DNA from: Burkholderia cepacia
GTDB taxonomy: Bacteria; Pseudomonadota; Gammaproteobacteria; Burkholderiales; Burkholderiaceae
Direction: 5' to 3'
Length of the DNA stretch: 64,000 nt
Assembly (NCBI RefSeq): GCF_001718835.1
Contig: NZ_CP013442.1
Coordinates: 744,001 to 808,000 of the forward strand
Positions 44,664 through 53,614 of the stretch are shown one piece after another. Below the pieces are notes generated by a model. The model did not search any database. It saw only the letters and a program-made list of their open reading frames with translations, and was not told where the DNA came from. Each line of letters begins with the position of its first letter. Within the stretch, counting starts at the first letter, position 1. A program made the translations under genes and the position numbers.

Positions 44664-46367
44664 ATGAACCCGCTCCCACCCCCGCCTCTGCCGACCGAAT
44701 CCGCTCCCGCAGGCTATCCCGACGCCGACGAACTGGCCGCGCTGCGCGCGTGGTACGCCGGGATGACGGTCCGCGACGCGGTGGAACGCTATCTGCCAGA
44801 CCGGCTGGGCGCACGACGCTCGGCGCGCGGCGTGATCGGCGCGATTCGCCGCCGCCTCGTACGCGTCGCGCAATCGGCGCGCCGGCCCGATCTCGCGCGC
44901 GTGCTGTCGCATCCCGAAGGTGAGCATTTACGGGAGGCAAAAGCAGTCGCCGAAGCGATCGAGATCCTGCGGCATGCGCGCGCGCCGTCGCCGCACATCG
45001 GCGACGCCGTCGACGACTGGCTGCCCGCCCGCGCGGTCGCCGCGCTGCGGGCGCACGGAATCGCGACGCTTGCCGATCTCACGGTGCGGATTCCGCGCCG
45101 ACGCCAGTGGTGGAAAGCGATTCCCGGGCTCGGCCTCGCCAGCGCGCGCCGCATCGAGGCATTCTTTGCCGCGCATCCGGAACTGACGGCGCGCGCGCGA
45201 GCGCTCGTCGCGGTGTCGCCGCCGAGCGGCATCGTGCCGTGGGAGCAGCTGAAGCTGCCGCACGAAGTCGACGGTTCGGCCGGCACGTTCCGCGCGCCGC
45301 GTGCGACCAGCACGCTCGATGCGGACAACGATTACGCGGCCGTGCACGCGTGGCTGTCGCTGCACGAATCGGCCGCGACGCGGCGTGCGTACCGGAAGGA
45401 GGCGGAGCGGTTGATCCTGTGGGCGATCGTCGAGCGCGGCCGCGCGCTGTCGTCGCTGACGACCGAGGACGCGGTCGCGTATCGCGCGTTCGTGCGGCGC
45501 CCGAGCCCGCACGAGCGCTGGGTCGGGCCCGTGCGGCCGCGCGGTGCGCCCGACTGGCGGCCGTTCTCGGGCGCGTTGTCCGCGCGTTCGGCGGCGTACA
45601 CGCTGTCGGTGCTCGGCGCGCTGTTTCGCTGGCTGATCGAGCAGCGCTACCTGCTCGCGAATCCGTTCGCGGGCGTCAAGGTGCGCGACACGCGCGGCGC
45701 GAACGCACTCGACACGTCGCATGCGTTCACCGAAGGCGAATGGCTGCTCGTGCGCACGATCGCCGACGGGCTCGAATGGTCGTACGGCTGGGAGCCGGCA
45801 GCGGCGCAACGGCTGCGCTTCATTCTCGATTTCGGCTATGCGACCGGGCTGCGCGCGAGCGAGCTGGTCGGCGCGACGCTCGGCGGCATCGAGACGGATG
45901 CGCACGGCGATTCGTGGATCAAGGTCGTCGGGAAAGGGCGCAAGGCGGCCAGGGTCGCGCTGCCGCCGCTCGCCCGCACGGCGCTCGACCGTTACCTGGT
46001 CGCACGCCGGCTGCCGGTTACGCCGGTGCGCTGGCGGCCCGATACGCCGCTGATCGCGAGCCTCGCGGAAGACGGCGCCGCCGCGATCACGAGCGTGCGC
46101 CTGTGGAAGGTGATGCAGCGTTTCTTCGCGCAGACGGCCGATCAGGTCGAGGCCGACAACCCCGCGCTCGCGCAGAAGCTGCGGCAGGCGAGCCCGCACT
46201 GGATGCGTCATACGCATGCGACGCATGCGTTGGCGCGCGGCGCGGAGCTGACGACCGTGCGCGACAACCTGCGGCATGCATCGATCTCGACGACGTCGAT
46301 CTACCTGCATGGCGACGACGTGAAGCGGGCGCGCCAGCTGTCGGACGCGTTCTCGGCGGAAAAGTGA
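44664..46367 (+). CDS. Tyrosine recombinase with N-terminal DUF3701-type domain
   Basis: A 567-residue site-specific recombinase. The N-terminal third (LAALRAWYAGMTVRDAVERY and a helix-hairpin-helix-like IPGLGLASARRIEAFFAAHP) matches the phage-integrase DUF3701 extension I associate with Burkholderia. The catalytic part has an Arg in YATGLRASELVG (about 397), a HxxR in HWMRHTH (about 512-515), and the tyrosine in TTSIYLHGDD (about 547). It starts after GACAGG. No attachment sites, phage genes or tRNA lie nearby, so it seems a stand-alone chromosomal recombinase rather than the integrase of an element in this window. Confidence 0.85.
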   Translation: MNPLPPPPLPTESAPAGYPDADELAALRAWYAGMTVRDAVERYLPDRLGARRSARGVIGAIRRRLVRVAQSARRPDLARVLSHPEGEHLREAKAVAEAIEILRHARAPSPHIGDAVDDWLPARAVAALRAHGIATLADLTVRIPRRRQWWKAIPGLGLASARRIEAFFAAHPELTARARALVAVSPPSGIVPWEQLKLPHEVDGSAGTFRAPRATSTLDADNDYAAVHAWLSLHESAATRRAYRKEAERLILWAIVERGRALSSLTTEDAVAYRAFVRRPSPHERWVGPVRPRGAPDWRPFSGALSARSAAYTLSVLGALFRWLIEQRYLLANPFAGVKVRDTRGANALDTSHAFTEGEWLLVRTIADGLEWSYGWEPAAAQRLRFILDFGYATGLRASELVGATLGGIETDAHGDSWIKVVGKGRKAARVALPPLARTALDRYLVARRLPVTPVRWRPDTPLIASLAEDGAAAITSVRLWKVMQRFFAQTADQVEADNPALAQKLRQASPHWMRHTHATHALARGAELTTVRDNLRHASISTTSIYLHGDDVKRARQLSDAFSAEK

Positions 46368-46601
46368 CGGCGGCGCGAGCGTGGAGCAAAGCAAGGATGT
46401 CAATTCGAGGTGTCCGTCCCACGCGGCTCCTGGCGCCCGCGCTGGATCGCAAGGTCAAGCGCAATCGACGCCTGCGCGACCGCCAGGACGCGGCGCTGCG
46501 GGCGTTGGAGCACGCGATGCACATCTGATCGAGCCTTGAGCGGGGGCGTGCCGCCGGTTTGTGGCGATCGGGCGGCGAGCCCCGCCGGATGGTGGCCCGG
46601 C

Positions 46602-46955
46602 TCAGGCCAGCCGCCGCCCGCATACCGCGCACGGCCGGCCGGCGGGCGTGTCGCAGGCGGCAGGCGACGCGCCGCTCATGACCCGCTTGCGCGCGTCGGA
46701 GAATGCCCACCAAGGCTCGGGCGGGCCGCCCGCCATGAACTGCGTCACGGAAATGAACACGTCGATCACGCACGGATCGTGTCGTGTCGCGGTGCGCATG
46801 CACAGCTCGTCGTACAGGCAAAACGGACATCGGCCGATGAGATCGGCGGGGTGGCCGATGCCGATCAGCACGAGGTCGGCGGCGGACGCGGGGCCGATGT
46901 TGGGCAAGTCGGTCAGCTTGACGACGCGGGCTCGGTCTACCTTGGCGGGATTCAT
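46602..46955 (-). CDS. Helix-hairpin-helix protein of the Cdd1 / mitomycin-resistance (McrB-like) family
   Basis: A 117-residue protein with a helix-hairpin-helix LTDLPNIGPASAADLVLIGI (residues about 14-33) and the family block GRCPFCLYDELCMRTATRHD, then WAFSDARK. An additional C-terminal tail has CAVCGRRLA, giving extra cysteines that might bind a metal. The family (pathogenicity locus Cdd1) is annotated as mitomycin resistance protein in some genomes, but a resistance function is not established for most members. It lies 35 nt beyond the stop of the radical SAM gene that begins the biosynthetic cluster. Confidence 0.75.
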   Translation of the reverse strand: MNPAKVDRARVVKLTDLPNIGPASAADLVLIGIGHPADLIGRCPFCLYDELCMRTATRHDPCVIDVFISVTQFMAGGPPEPWWAFSDARKRVMSGASPAACDTPAGRPCAVCGRRLA

Positions 46956-46990
46956 AGTGAAGTCGGTCGGGAATGAGGCGGCCGTCCGTG

Positions 46991-48799
46991 TCACCAGCAG
47001 GGCGTGCCGTTGCCAGTATACGTTTTGGAGATCGAGAAGTTTCGCGTGTCGGTGGTCGACGTGATCTGACTCAGGTCGGCACCCGCCCGCAGCAGCGCAC
47101 GGCCGAGCCGCAACTGGCGTGTGCGGATCTCGTCGATCGCTGACCGGAAATACTGCTCGACATCCGCCACGTCGCGCCGGTGCTTTTCCGCATCCAGCCG
47201 GTCCGCCAGCACCGTGTCGAGGCTCGACGTGAAGAACGCGAAATTGAACTCGGACATCTCCTTGTGCTTCGCGTGCAGCCCCGAGCGAAACTCGCGAATC
47301 AGCTCGACGACCGATGGGTTGTGCCGGAAGCGCCGCTGGGTTCGCGAAAGGAAGGTCGACAGCACCACGTTGAACGTCTCGAATTCGAACACGGCCGACT
47401 GATCGGTGATGACGCCGCGCTCATGATAGTCGTCGTTGTTGTAGAGCGACGCGAAGTGAAGCGCCAGCTTCGCCACCGCTTCGTCCTGGTAGCGGTAGCC
47501 GTAATGGTCGAGCGATTGCCAGTAGTCCGGGTTCAGGAGGCCGTCGTGCTCCATTTTGCCGATCAACGGCGTGCCCGGATAGATTTCCAGCCGCTCGGTG
47601 AGCCGGCGCAGATTGTGGCCGTTGTTGCGTCGCAGAAATTCGGCGTTGCGACGCAACGTGTCGACGGTCGAGTAAGGGTGGAACTGGATGAATCCCATCG
47701 CGAGATAGATGCCGTGCTCGCGCAGCAGCCGGATGATCCGCTCGTTGTCCTCGACGCTCGCGCGCTTCTGCCACAGGGCGAGCTCCTCGGTGGTACCCGA
47801 CTCGATCCCCACGTTGACCTTCTCCAGGCCGGACTCGAACAGCAGCTGCAGCAACTCTGAATCGTCGTCGGTCCAGTTTTCCGCACGCATGCAGACGTTG
47901 TAGTAGATGTCGAGCTTGCGATCGAGAATCCCGTTCGCGATCTCGCGGATTCGCCCTTTGCCGATGCGCCGTCCGTCCGGATCCTCGAACGTGGAATCGA
48001 TAAAGTCGTAGGTGCGGAACTGATACTTGTCAACGAGATGGGTGAGCTCGTCCAGCACCGATGCGGCCGATCGGCCGCGCCAGCCCTTGCCCGGCTGGAT
48101 TTTGTTGCCGGCGTGCGGCGCGCTGCAGAACGTGCAGCGCGCAATGCAACCGCGGCTCGTGCTGACGCGGATGTATTCCAGCTTGCCGCCGTGCAGCTCG
48201 AGCTGGTCGCGCGACGGGAAGGGCAGGTCGTCGAGGTTGTGCATCATCATCCGCAACGGGGTCTGCACCGGTTCGCCGTCCGCGCCGCGAAAGCAGATGC
48301 CTGGGCAGGTGTCGAGCGGCAGGTTCAGGTAAACCCGCTGCACCAGCTCGAAGATGGTCGGCTCGCCTTCTCCGACCGCGACGATGTCGGTGTGCGGGCA
48401 GTTGCGCAGCACGTCGACCCCGGCATACGTGCCGGCCGGCCCGCCGCACACGATGCGCGTGCCGGGCAGATGCGCGCGGACCTGCTCGGAGAAGCTGCCG
48501 AACGTGACGATGTTCAGGCTCATCAGCGTGAAGCACGTCATGTCCGGCGCGAACGCGGCAAGCGTCTCGAGCGCGGCTTCCTTGTCGTCGCGCACTTCCA
48601 TGATGACGCAGGTGAAGCCGGCGCGGCGCAGCACTGCTGCCATGTAGGCGACACCGAGATGCTCCGGTGACATCACGAGGTCGCCCTCAAGGAATATCAC
48701 GAACGCCACCTTGAAGCGGCCGGGATCGGTGACGCGCGGATCCAGCTCGAAATGATATTCACGCTCGAGCGGCGCATTTCGCATATCGATTAATTGCAT
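46991..48799 (-). CDS. B12-binding-type radical SAM enzyme (BchE/MitD-like), first copy
   Basis: A 602-residue enzyme. A Rossmann-like cobalamin domain (EGDLVMSPEHLGVAYMAAVL, ending near residue 160) is followed by the radical SAM cluster motif CIARCTFC (Cys218, 222, 225). The rest is a TIM-barrel with GIESGTTEEL and a C-terminal extension. The start at 48799 follows GAGG at good spacing. It is a paralogue of the protein encoded at 60284-62083, sharing EHLGVxY, CxxxCxFC, APHAGNKI, DSTFEDP and GLEKVxxGIESG. Anaerobic cyclase and mitomycin MitD/MmcD-type proteins belong to this group. It is transcribed divergently from the GST gene. The reaction is unknown. Confidence 0.85.
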   Translation of the reverse strand: MQLIDMRNAPLEREYHFELDPRVTDPGRFKVAFVIFLEGDLVMSPEHLGVAYMAAVLRRAGFTCVIMEVRDDKEAALETLAAFAPDMTCFTLMSLNIVTFGSFSEQVRAHLPGTRIVCGGPAGTYAGVDVLRNCPHTDIVAVGEGEPTIFELVQRVYLNLPLDTCPGICFRGADGEPVQTPLRMMMHNLDDLPFPSRDQLELHGGKLEYIRVSTSRGCIARCTFCSAPHAGNKIQPGKGWRGRSAASVLDELTHLVDKYQFRTYDFIDSTFEDPDGRRIGKGRIREIANGILDRKLDIYYNVCMRAENWTDDDSELLQLLFESGLEKVNVGIESGTTEELALWQKRASVEDNERIIRLLREHGIYLAMGFIQFHPYSTVDTLRRNAEFLRRNNGHNLRRLTERLEIYPGTPLIGKMEHDGLLNPDYWQSLDHYGYRYQDEAVAKLALHFASLYNNDDYHERGVITDQSAVFEFETFNVVLSTFLSRTQRRFRHNPSVVELIREFRSGLHAKHKEMSEFNFAFFTSSLDTVLADRLDAEKHRRDVADVEQYFRSAIDEIRTRQLRLGRALLRAGADLSQITSTTDTRNFSISKTYTGNGTPCW

Positions 48800-48968
48800 G
48801 GTCAGCCTCGAAAGAACTATGCTCGTGTCGTTAAAAAAAGCGGCCGCCAAACGGAAGGCCGGGAAGGACGGCCGCGCCCATCTCGGTCGCGCGGGCGACA
48901 GGCCGCGGGCCTGTGCCGGATCGCGCCGCCGTCACGTTGTTCATTGCCGTGTTCACCTGCTCGAAGTC

Positions 48969-49598
48969 ATGCATTCAAAACAATCCATTCGTTTGTACCG
49001 CTTCTCGTTGTCCGGCCATTCGCACAGCGTCGAATTGTTCGCCTCGCTGCTGAAGCTCCCGATCGAGACAATCGAAATCGACCTGCTGCGCGGCGAGCAC
49101 CGGACGCCGGAGTTTCTCGCGCTCAATCCGCTCGGGCAGGTTCCGGTGCTCGAGGACGGTTCGCTCGTCCTGTCGGACTCCCATGCAATCCTCGTCTACC
49201 TGGCCGAGCGATACGGCGCGCGTCACTGGAGCGGCGCGGACGCGCCGCCCGGCGCCGTGCAGCGCTTCCTGTCGCTCGCGGCGGGGGAGCTCGCGTTCGG
49301 CCCCGCCGTGCTGCGTCGTCACGCGCTGTTCGGCGGGCAGCACGACCTGGTGCGCGCGCGTGCGCTGTCCGAGCGGCTGTGCGCGTTTTTCGAGCAGCAT
49401 CTCGCGGGCCGCGATTTCCTGCTCGGCCCGCAGCCGTCGATCGCCGACGTGGCCTGCCATACGTACCTCGCGCACGCGCCGGTGGGCGGGTTCGCGCTGG
49501 ACCCGTATCCGCGCTTGCGCGCGTGGATCGCGCGCATCGAAGCGCTCGACGGTTTCATCCCGCTGGCCGACGGCATGGCGCGCGCCGCGCACGCATGA
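48969..49598 (+). CDS. Glutathione S-transferase family protein
   Basis: A 209-residue GST. The N-terminal thioredoxin-like domain is IRLYRFSLSGHSHSVELFAS, with the cis-proline in LGQVPVLEDGSLVLSDSHAI. The C-terminal helical domain ends in a typical SIADVACHTY motif. The start at 48969 is chosen because the family pattern begins there; the longer upstream frame has no ribosome support. It could conjugate or detoxify an electrophile, which would suit self-protection if the cluster makes an alkylating product. It is divergent from the first radical SAM gene and 57 nt before the deacetylase gene. Confidence 0.88.
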   Translation: MHSKQSIRLYRFSLSGHSHSVELFASLLKLPIETIEIDLLRGEHRTPEFLALNPLGQVPVLEDGSLVLSDSHAILVYLAERYGARHWSGADAPPGAVQRFLSLAAGELAFGPAVLRRHALFGGQHDLVRARALSERLCAFFEQHLAGRDFLLGPQPSIADVACHTYLAHAPVGGFALDPYPRLRAWIARIEALDGFIPLADGMARAAHA

Positions 49599-49655
49599 CC
49601 GCCATGACGCTACGGCCCATCCGGATTGCATCGTTCGTTCTCCACTCGATCCCGC

Positions 49656-50414
49656 ATGAACTCGACCGCCCGACTCGTTCCTGACGCCCGCCTCGTGCTG
49701 CTGTCGCCCCATCTCGACGACGCCGTGTGGTCGCTCGGCGGCGCGGTGCCGGCGTGGCGCCGCGACCGCGAGGTCACGATCGTCACGCTGTGCGACGGCG
49801 ACGCGGAGCCCGCCGTCGCCGCGCGCCTGACCGAGCCGGCGCACCGCTGGCGCGCGTTCGGCGGCGTCGCCGCGCGGCGCGACGAAGACGCGCGCGCCGC
49901 GGCCATGCTCGGGTGCGCGCGCATCGGCCTCGGCCACCGGGACGCCGCACTGCGCGCGTCGCCGGACTGTGAATTCGAATGCCCGGCGCCGGACGCGCTG
50001 TTCGCGGCGCCCGGCGGCGCCGGCGCGCCCACTGTGCCGGACGCGCTCGAAGCGCGCCTGCGCGCATTGCTGCGCCCGGATGACCAGGTCATCGCGCCGC
50101 TCGGCTTCGGCGGCCACGTCGACCATTGCATCGCCCACCTGCTCGCGCGGCGCCTGCCGCACACCGTCGCGTACTACGCCGAGTTTCCGTATTACGCGCC
50201 CGCGCATGCCGCCACGCTCGCCGAGCAGGTTCGCGCGCTCGGGCTGGCGGCGATGCCCGTCGCGCTCGAATGCGACTGGCCGGCGTGGGTCGACGCGAGC
50301 CTCTGCTATCGCAGCCAGGTGATCCGGCTGTTCGGCGGCCGCGCGCGCTTCATCGACGCGCTGTCGGCCTACGCCGGCGATACGCCGCGCTGCCTGATCT
50401 GGTCGACGCGCTGA
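49656..50414 (+). CDS. PIG-L family deacetylase (MitC-like candidate)
   Basis: A 252-residue zinc deacetylase of the PIG-L/LmbE family. The metal motif is SPHLDDAVWSLGG (about residues 17-29) and the partner histidine is in GHVDHCIAH. These enzymes remove an N-acetyl group from GlcNAc-type conjugates. The ATG at 49656 is chosen. In mitomycin biosynthesis a PIG-L-type deacetylase (MitC) acts after the glycosyltransferase MitB, and the gene facing this one encodes a glycosyltransferase. The two genes converge and overlap by 46 nt. Whether the substrate is an AHBA glycoside is inference. Confidence 0.85.
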   Translation: MNSTARLVPDARLVLLSPHLDDAVWSLGGAVPAWRRDREVTIVTLCDGDAEPAVAARLTEPAHRWRAFGGVAARRDEDARAAAMLGCARIGLGHRDAALRASPDCEFECPAPDALFAAPGGAGAPTVPDALEARLRALLRPDDQVIAPLGFGGHVDHCIAHLLARRLPHTVAYYAEFPYYAPAHAATLAEQVRALGLAAMPVALECDWPAWVDASLCYRSQVIRLFGGRARFIDALSAYAGDTPRCLIWSTR

Positions 50415-51232
50415 CGGTAGCGCTCGACCGAGCCGGCCGGCGACAGCAGCGCATCGAGCGCGTCCGCCTCCGGGCAGGCCGCGCGCTGCTGGAACCGCCG
50501 CAGGTTGTCGTGGTGCTCGTCCCAGCGCGCGGCGTTGTAATGCGACATGTGGTAGCCGCGCGCCTGCGGCGCGAGCCGCACCGGCACCCCGGACGCCCAC
50601 AGGCGGAACGCGAAATCGATGTCCTCCATCCCCCAGCGGGTGCCATAGGCCTCGTCGAAGCCGCCGCTGGCAAGCCAGGTCGCGCGCGGCACGGACAGGT
50701 TCGCGCCGGCGCACGCGAGCCACGGCCAGCGGGCCGCCTCGGCGTGCTCGGCGGCCTGTTCGAGCGGATTGGCGACGGCGCGCGCGGCGCCGGGCGACCA
50801 GCATCCGGCGCGCAACGCCGCCGCGTCGATCGGGGGGCAGGACGGGCCGCCGAGCGCCGGATCGTCGACGCGCAACAGCCCGATCAGCTCCCTGAGCATG
50901 CCGTGCACGAGGCCGGGCTGCTCCGCCTGCGCGGACCGGTGGCAGGCCAGGAAGTCGGCCTGCACGAGGATGTCGTCGTCGACGAACACCAGCCATTCGC
51001 CGCGCGCGACGGTTGCGCCCGCGTTGCGGGCCGCCGCGCGGCCGACGCCGGGCGTCTCGACGACGCGTGCCGGCGGCGCGGCGGCGATCACCTGCCGGAC
51101 CGCCGGCGTCGCGTTGTCCGCGACGATGACGAGCTCGACGTCGCCGCACCCGGACTGGCCGGCGAGGCCGGCCAGCGTCAGCGCCAGCCGGGGGGCCTTG
51201 CTGTGCGCCGGAACGATCACGCTCAGGCTCAT
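50369..51232 (-). CDS. Family 2 glycosyltransferase (MitB-like candidate)
   Basis: A 287-residue inverting glycosyltransferase of the GT-A fold. It opens MSLSVIVPAHSKAPRLALTL, with the nucleotide-sugar site DNATPAVR and the DxD-like WLVFVDDDILVQADFL. The acceptor domain has GGFDEAYGTRWGMEDIDFAF, the GT2/galactosyltransferase C-terminal signature. Its ATG overlaps the stop of the preceding oxidoreductase gene (ATGA), so translation is coupled. It is the last gene of the leftward operon. In mitomycin assembly a GT2-type enzyme adds N-acetylglucosamine to ACP-bound AHBA. Confidence 0.85.
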   Translation of the reverse strand: MSLSVIVPAHSKAPRLALTLAGLAGQSGCGDVELVIVADNATPAVRQVIAAAPPARVVETPGVGRAAARNAGATVARGEWLVFVDDDILVQADFLACHRSAQAEQPGLVHGMLRELIGLLRVDDPALGGPSCPPIDAAALRAGCWSPGAARAVANPLEQAAEHAEAARWPWLACAGANLSVPRATWLASGGFDEAYGTRWGMEDIDFAFRLWASGVPVRLAPQARGYHMSHYNAARWDEHHDNLRRFQQRAACPEADALDALLSPAGSVERYRQRVDQIRQRGVSPA

Positions 51233-52350
51233 GCCGCCACCTCGCCGGCCCGCGCCGGTTCGGTGGCCGGGCCGCCCGCGCCGGCCCGCGCGGCCGCCGG
51301 GTAAAGCACGGCCATCGCCGAGCCGAGCGAGCGCAGCTTCCGGTAGTCGGCGGACAGCGCCGCGCGCTCGCCCGCCGCCGCGCGGCCGGCAAGCGCCAGC
51401 GCGTCGCGCACGAAGGCCCGATACGGCGCGATGCGCTCCTCGGAAGGGCAGGCAAGCGCGTGCACGGCGCCGTCCTGCGCCAGCGTCAGGGTGGGCTCGC
51501 GCACGCCGTTGGTGCTGAATCCAAACGTGCAGCGCAATGCCAGCTCGCCGTTCTGCCCGTATGCGTGGATCACGGTTTCATCGTGTTCGCGATGCGACGC
51601 CCAAGCGGTCGATACACGCACGACCGCGCCCGTGTCGGCGAGCAGGCAGCCGAACAACTGCGTGTCGACGCTGAGCTCGGCGTCCGGCGCCGTGGCGTCG
51701 TCGCCGCGCCACGCGGCCAGTTGGGCCGCGGGGTCGCCGGCCGTCATGACTTGGTGGCTGAAGCCGGCCTGCACGAGCGGATAGTCGAGCAGGCCGAGAC
51801 CGACTTCGAGCAGATGCCAGCCGAGGTCGCCGCCGGATCCGGCGAGCGCGCTGCCAGCACGCGTGAACCACGAGCCGGGGCGCGGAATGCCGGCGCGGCG
51901 ACGCCAGCCGACGTCGATGCAATGCGGCGCCCCGAGCGCGCCATGCCGGGCGTGCTCGTACAGGCTGCGCACGTCGCCGCGTCGCGACGAGGCCGACGTG
52001 ACCCACAGCCCGCGCTGCCGCCGTTCGCTGAGGCCGACCAGGAACTCGGCCTCGGCGAGGCTGAAGCAGGCCGGCTTGTCGACGATGACGTGCAAGCCCC
52101 GCTCCAGCGCGAACGCGGCGTGCTCGACGTGATGGGCGTTCGGCGAGCAGACCAGCGCGAGATCGCAGCCGTCCAGCGCCGCATCGTCCAGCGCGTGATG
52201 AACGCGGATGCCTGGAAAGCGCGCCGCCACCGCATCGCGCGCGTCTGCCGACGGATCGACGACGCTCGCGAGCGTGGCGCCGGCCTCCTCGAGCAGCGGG
52301 AGCCAGACGTTGCGGGCGACCCAGCCGCCGCCGATCGTCGCCGTGCGCAT
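51229..52350 (-). CDS. Gfo/Idh/MocA oxidoreductase, RifL-like candidate
   Basis: A 373-residue NAD(P)-dependent oxidoreductase. The N-terminal Rossmann start is MRTATIGGGWVARNVWLPLL and the EKP-like motif reads VIVDKPACFSLAEAE (about residues 90-105). The C-terminal dimerisation domain has SGGDLGWHLLEVGLGLLDY. The AHBA synthase gene lies 5 nt upstream, and the downstream glycosyltransferase start overlaps this stop. In the rifamycin cluster RifL is a Gfo/Idh-type enzyme that works with RifK to make UDP-kanosamine, so the pairing here strongly suggests the same role. The substrate remains inference. Confidence 0.82.
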   Translation of the reverse strand: MRTATIGGGWVARNVWLPLLEEAGATLASVVDPSADARDAVAARFPGIRVHHALDDAALDGCDLALVCSPNAHHVEHAAFALERGLHVIVDKPACFSLAEAEFLVGLSERRQRGLWVTSASSRRGDVRSLYEHARHGALGAPHCIDVGWRRRAGIPRPGSWFTRAGSALAGSGGDLGWHLLEVGLGLLDYPLVQAGFSHQVMTAGDPAAQLAAWRGDDATAPDAELSVDTQLFGCLLADTGAVVRVSTAWASHREHDETVIHAYGQNGELALRCTFGFSTNGVREPTLTLAQDGAVHALACPSEERIAPYRAFVRDALALAGRAAAGERAALSADYRKLRSLGSAMAVLYPAAARAGAGGPATEPARAGEVAA

Positions 52351-52355
52351 CGCGG

Positions 52356-53558
52356 TCACGACGCGTTGACGCCGTCGAGCACCTTGCGGAGCGCCTCGGC
52401 GATGGCCAGGGTGTCCTCCCGCGAACCCAGCAGCGCGCGATGGTGGATCCAGATGCCGTTCGCCGCGATGTGCTCGGTCGCCGGGCAGGCCTGGACCAGC
52501 GCGTCGTGCGTCGTCGCCGGCGCCGGCGCGATCCAGAAGCTCGGGATGCGATACAGCGCCTGATACGCGCGGAATGCCGGGATCCCCTCGGCGATGAGGC
52601 AGTCGACCACGCGGTTGCGGTCGAACAGGCGGCCGTGCCGATCGCGCTCGAGGGTCAGGATGGTCATGTAGTGCGGATGGACGGTCGCATGCTCGCCGTG
52701 CTGCTGCTGGCGGATTTCCGGCATGCGGGCGAGCGCGTCGCGCAGGATCGCGGCATTCGCCTCGCGGGTCTGCGTCTGCGCATCGAGGCGCGCGAGCTGC
52801 GCGCGCAGCACGGCGGCCGAGAACTCGCTCATGCGCGCGTTGGTCCCGACAACAGTGTGCTGGTACGCGCGGTCGCCCTGCGGCCGGCCGCAATTGCTGT
52901 ACAGGAAGATCCGCTCGCGAAGCGCGGCATCCGGACAGGTGATGATGCCGCCTTCGCCGGCCGTCATCAGCTTGAAGTTCTGGAAGCTGAAGCAGGCGGT
53001 CGTGCCCCATTCGCCGATCCGCAGGCCGCGGGCACCTCGTGCGCCGTGCGCGTGCGCGGCGTCCTGGATGACGGCCAGCCCGTGCTTGCCGGCGATCGCG
53101 AGCACCGCGTCCATGTCGCTGAAATGACCGGACATGTGGACCGGGATGATCGCGCGCGTGCGCGGCGTGATCGCGGCCTCGATCGCCTTCGGGTCGATGC
53201 AGTAGGTCGTCGGCAGCACGTCGACCGGCACCGGCACCGCCCCGATCTTCTGGCAGGCCATCGACGTCGAGATGAATGTGAAAGCCGGCACGATCACTTC
53301 GTCGCCCGGTTCGATGCCGAGCGCGAGCAGTGTGAGCTCGATCGCGACCGTGCCGTTCGTGACGGTCACGGCATGCTCGCAGCCGTGATGCGCGGCGAAT
53401 TCCTCTTCGAAGCGCAGGTTTTCCTGGCCCGTCGCGCGCCACCACTGGCCCTGGCGCAGGCTGCGCAGCAGCGCGGTTTCTTCCTGTTCGTCGTAGTGCG
53501 GCCACGCCGGAAATTCGCCGGTCTTGACCGGGGTGCCACCGTCGATTGCAAGTTTCAT
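52356..53558 (-). CDS. DegT/DnrJ/EryC1 aminotransferase, AHBA synthase (RifK/MitA-like)
   Basis: A 400-residue PLP enzyme. It matches AHBA synthases over its length: EFPAWPHYDEQE, LRQGQWWRATG, EVIVPAFTFISTSMACQKIG, IPVHMSGHFSDMDA, IQDAAHAHGARG and FSFQNFKLMTAGEGG, with the PLP lysine at about Lys196 and Asp166. AHBA synthase aromatises aminodehydroshikimate to 3-amino-5-hydroxybenzoate and also transaminates UDP-3-keto-glucose. The active-site neighbour is Phe in FQNFK where Amycolatopsis RifK has Gly. The start at 53558 follows GGAACACTCCCC. It is the diagnostic enzyme of this cluster; general sugar aminotransferases are the alternative, but the match in the block motifs is too good for that. 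Confidence 0.83.
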   Translation of the reverse strand: MKLAIDGGTPVKTGEFPAWPHYDEQEETALLRSLRQGQWWRATGQENLRFEEEFAAHHGCEHAVTVTNGTVAIELTLLALGIEPGDEVIVPAFTFISTSMACQKIGAVPVPVDVLPTTYCIDPKAIEAAITPRTRAIIPVHMSGHFSDMDAVLAIAGKHGLAVIQDAAHAHGARGARGLRIGEWGTTACFSFQNFKLMTAGEGGIITCPDAALRERIFLYSNCGRPQGDRAYQHTVVGTNARMSEFSAAVLRAQLARLDAQTQTREANAAILRDALARMPEIRQQQHGEHATVHPHYMTILTLERDRHGRLFDRNRVVDCLIAEGIPAFRAYQALYRIPSFWIAPAPATTHDALVQACPATEHIAANGIWIHHRALLGSREDTLAIAEALRKVLDGVNAS

Positions 53559-53614
53559 GGGGAGTGTTCCGGAAAATTGTGAGGGATCGGGGCGGCCGCG
53601 CCGCCCCCGGTTCG

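Noticed and set aside
46397..46528. A 43-residue basic frame after the recombinase
   Set aside because: It begins directly at a GCAAGG without spacing for translation, has no recognisable family, and the downstream DNA is non-coding. Could be real but is unsupported.
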